Assembly: GCA_030042855.1 (NCBI GenBank)
Contig: JASHYU010000220.1
Location: 1-8,276, forward strand
Origin: Thermoplasmata archaeon
GTDB taxonomy: Archaea; Thermoplasmatota; Thermoplasmata; UBA184
Direction: 5' to 3'
DNA length: 8,276 nucleotides
Below, piece by piece: positions 6,567 to 8,276 of the stretch (position 1 is the first letter of the stretch; each line of letters opens with the position of its first letter). The position numbers were made by a program, and so were the translations under genes. The notes under the pieces were generated by a model. The model did no database searches and had not been told where the DNA came from. It saw only the letters and a list, made by a program, of their open reading frames with translations.

Positions 6567-6599
6567 GAACCGCCGGGTCGACTAGAACCCGTTCGGTTC
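6567..6599. promoter_or_regulatory. Cluster of GAACC motifs in the divergent intergenic region
   Basis: GAACC occurs at 6567-6571 and 6585-6589, and its complement GGTTC at 6595-6599. The last two form a short inverted repeat around CGTTC. They lie between the regulator promoter and the plus-strand gene start. This may be a regulator-binding cluster; the motifs are short and the call is weak. Confidence 0.25.
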
Positions 6600-6661
6600 C
6601 GCGAAATCGTTCGTACGTCGGCTCATCCTACTGTTCGGTCCTCAACGCCCTCAGTACGCGC

Positions 6662-7513
6662 ATGTCGCCCCGGATCGGTCCGCCGGATCAGTTGGTCAAC
6701 GGAGCCCAGTGGTCCCTCCTCGGATCGAACGACCCCCCGGCGGAGGCTCGTCCGGCGGAAGGGCCCACGCCTCCCGGGAGCGGCCTGCTCTCCCGCCGTC
6801 TCCCCGCCCGAAAGATCCCGGCCGCCGGGGCCGCCGGGATCTCGGGCCGGGGCCCGGTGCCCTCCGTGCTCGTGCACGGGTCGTCGCGATCGCTGGTGAA
6901 CCTCCTCCTCTACGCCATCTCGGAGAACGTGAACCGGGAGTTCCGGTGGATCGACATCCGCACGGTGGAGGAGAACGTCCCCCGCTGGGACCCGGTCCGT
7001 CTCGGGTGGATCGACTCGAAGCGGGTCTGGACGATTGATCCGGTCTCGGGGCTCGAGTCCGAGCCCGTGGACTCGGGCGCCGCGCTCTTCGACATCGTCC
7101 GGTCCGATGAGCCTCCTGAGACCCTCGCGCACGTCGCCGAGTTCCTCCGTCTGCCCGCTCTCGTGCAGGAGATCCTCGGCGAGATGCCGCCGGCCGGCGA
7201 CGCCAATCTATTGGCGATCGCGAACTCGGATCGGCTCGAGCAGCGGTTCGACGTCTCCGCCCTGGGTCCGGCCTTGTCGGCGTTCGCGTGGGCTCGTTGC
7301 GCCCTCTTCGTCGGGTACACCGGACCCCCCCCTCCCGGCGCCGAGCAGTTCAACCAGTCGATACGCATCGAGGGAGATTCGCCGACCCTCTGGCGCGACG
7401 CCCGCATCCACTTCGAGCGGGGGGCTCCTCTGGCGGGGGCCCGACGACGGCGCTCGGTATCCCCGACCGACGTCGCCTACGTCGACCGCGTGTTCCGCAA
7501 GGCGCGCCTCTAG
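6662..7513 (+). CDS. Uncharacterised protein, possibly a degenerate RecA-fold protein
   Basis: I do not recognise this family. The 283-residue product has a Pro/Gly/Arg-rich N-terminus (1-66), then a globular part. A buried strand SVLVHGSSRSLVNLLLYA (68-85) sits where a Walker A loop would be, but no GKT/GKS lysine is present. It is followed by FRWIDIRT, a hydrophobic NLLAIANSDR (182-191) in the Walker B position, CALFVGYTGPPPPG (213-226) and IRIEGDSPTLW (234-244). The strand order recalls KaiC/RadA-like proteins that have lost ATP binding; this is a hypothesis. No membrane segment or signal peptide is seen. ATG 6662 is the first methionine not inside the regulator antisense region. GTG 6857 is an alternative start. 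It lies between two paralogous regulators and 66 bp before the second, so it may be co-transcribed with it or act as its partner. Confidence 0.7.
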   Translation: MSPRIGPPDQLVNGAQWSLLGSNDPPAEARPAEGPTPPGSGLLSRRLPARKIPAAGAAGISGRGPVPSVLVHGSSRSLVNLLLYAISENVNREFRWIDIRTVEENVPRWDPVRLGWIDSKRVWTIDPVSGLESEPVDSGAALFDIVRSDEPPETLAHVAEFLRLPALVQEILGEMPPAGDANLLAIANSDRLEQRFDVSALGPALSAFAWARCALFVGYTGPPPPGAEQFNQSIRIEGDSPTLWRDARIHFERGAPLAGARRRRSVSPTDVAYVDRVFRKARL

Positions 7514-7542
7514 CGAGCTCCCGCCGGAGCTCGGGTCGGAAC

Positions 7543-7551
7543 GCCTATCTC
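7543..7551 (+). promoter_or_regulatory. Weak TATA-like element before the second regulator
   Basis: GCCTATCTC at 7543-7551 lies about 32 nt before ATG 7580, the spacing expected for a leaderless or very-short-leader archaeal transcript. The match is weak, so read-through from the upstream gene is equally possible across the 66-bp gap. Confidence 0.25.
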
Positions 7552-7579
7552 TCGCCGCCCCCTCCTGGCCCGCGTACCG

Positions 7580-8276
7580 ATGGAACTCGCCGTCTCGCGG
7601 TCCATATCGTTCGGGGCGCTCGACAACCCTCAACCGAGTGATCGAACCGAGCCGGCGCGCGCGTCCACCTCGAGTTCGCCGGGCCCCGGGAAACGGAGCA
7701 GCGCCCGGTTCCCCCCCAAATTCTCGAACGACTCGGAAGATCGGCTCCTCGTCGCCACGCTTCGCATCCGAATCCCGGACACGATCTGGCTCGGGCCGTT
7801 CTCGCGGCGGCACCCCACGGTCGCGCTCGAGGTACTCGGCCGGAGCGAGATCGGTCGCACCCAGGTCGTTGCGGATGTCTGGATCGGGGGTCGGCCCCCC
7901 GGCCTCTGGAGTCGTGAGATCGCGCGCTACCCGGATGTCTCCGACGTCGATTGTCTCGCCGAGGTCGGGCCCGGCTCGCTCTACCGTGTACGCTTCGTTG
8001 GTCCCCCGGTGATCGAGCTGTACCGGCAACTCGAGGTCCCCCTCCCGTTCCCGATGCGCGTCCAGGGCGGGGCGATCGAATGGGAGGTGGTCGCCCGCGC
8101 CCCGGAGTTCCAGCGGATCGTTCGGTTCGCACAATCGATCGATCCCCACCTCCGGTTGACGTGGACCCGGCGAGCTCCCCTGCGGTCCCATCTTCCGCGG
8201 CTCACGCGAGCGCAGACCGCGCTCCTGAAGCGGGCGATCGCGGAAGGCTACTTCTCCGTGCCACGGAGAATCACGC
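7580..8276 (+). CDS. HTH_10 transcriptional regulator, paralog of the minus-strand gene (3' end outside window)
   Basis: The frame is open from ATG 7580 to the window edge (232 residues plus one base). From R55 on it aligns without a gap to the 263-residue minus-strand regulator; by hand count 86 of about 178 positions are identical. Shared landmarks include RHPT, PG-x-W-x-REIA-x-YPDV, LYR, WEVVAR, SHLP and the start of the HTH_10 domain (LTRAQTALL, then EGYFSVPRRIT). The recognition helix lies past base 8276. The first 53 residues are Ser/Pro/Arg-rich and unlike the Arg-rich tail of the paralog. An in-frame stop at 7511-7513, with no GTG or TTG before 7580, fixes the start. It follows the unknown gene on the same strand by 66 bp. 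Its targets are unknown; the surface-protein gene or its paralog are candidates by position only. Confidence 0.88.
   Translation, partial: MELAVSRSISFGALDNPQPSDRTEPARASTSSSPGPGKRSSARFPPKFSNDSEDRLLVATLRIRIPDTIWLGPFSRRHPTVALEVLGRSEIGRTQVVADVWIGGRPPGLWSREIARYPDVSDVDCLAEVGPGSLYRVRFVGPPVIELYRQLEVPLPFPMRVQGGAIEWEVVARAPEFQRIVRFAQSIDPHLRLTWTRRAPLRSHLPRLTRAQTALLKRAIAEGYFSVPRRIT

Noticed and set aside
6131..6661. N-terminal extension of the 6662-7513 gene back to ATG 6131
   Set aside because: The extension is antisense to the well-supported HTH_10 regulator and has shadow-like Arg/Pro composition. The globular part begins well after 6662.
7208..8191. A 327-codon minus-strand ORF
   Set aside because: It is antisense to the end of the unknown gene and to the second regulator, whose paralogy with the first regulator proves the plus-strand frame.

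Overview
The window looks like a GC-rich archaeal chromosome, most likely a Thermoplasmatota-type euryarchaeon. The evidence is a C-terminal helix-turn-helix of the archaeal bacterio-opsin-activator (HTH_10) type, TATA-like promoter elements with short leaders, and a very large secreted Ig/PKD-like repeat protein. The lineage is inferred from gene content only and no marker gene is present.

Left two thirds (1-5427, minus strand): one reading frame stays open from a signal peptide at about 5427 to base 1 and leaves the window without a stop, giving at least 1,809 residues. It encodes a surface or secreted protein. In order it has a signal peptide, one isolated repeat module, a cysteine-poor beta-sandwich-like segment, a PKD-like domain, eleven head-to-tail modules (ten of exactly 111 residues and one of 112, each with two cysteines), and a terminal Ig-like domain. 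Several modules share stretches of 85-122 bp that are identical or nearly so, at spacings that are exact multiples of 333 bp. This points to recent recombination inside the array.

Middle (5428-6661): a 259-bp gene-free gap holds an AT-rich 20-bp near-palindrome and two GC hairpins. It is followed by a minus-strand HTH_10 regulator of 263 residues (5687-6478). Upstream of the regulator is a 183-bp divergent intergenic region with a clear TATA element and inverted repeats.

Right (6662-8276, plus strand): an unrecognised protein of 283 residues has a faint RecA-fold-like strand pattern but no Walker A lysine. It is followed by a second HTH_10 regulator, cut by the window edge, that is a gap-free paralog of the minus-strand one (about 48% identity by hand count). 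The two regulators thus bracket the unknown gene, and one lies directly upstream of the giant surface protein. A working model, inferred only from position, is a small regulatory module controlling a variable cell-surface protein.
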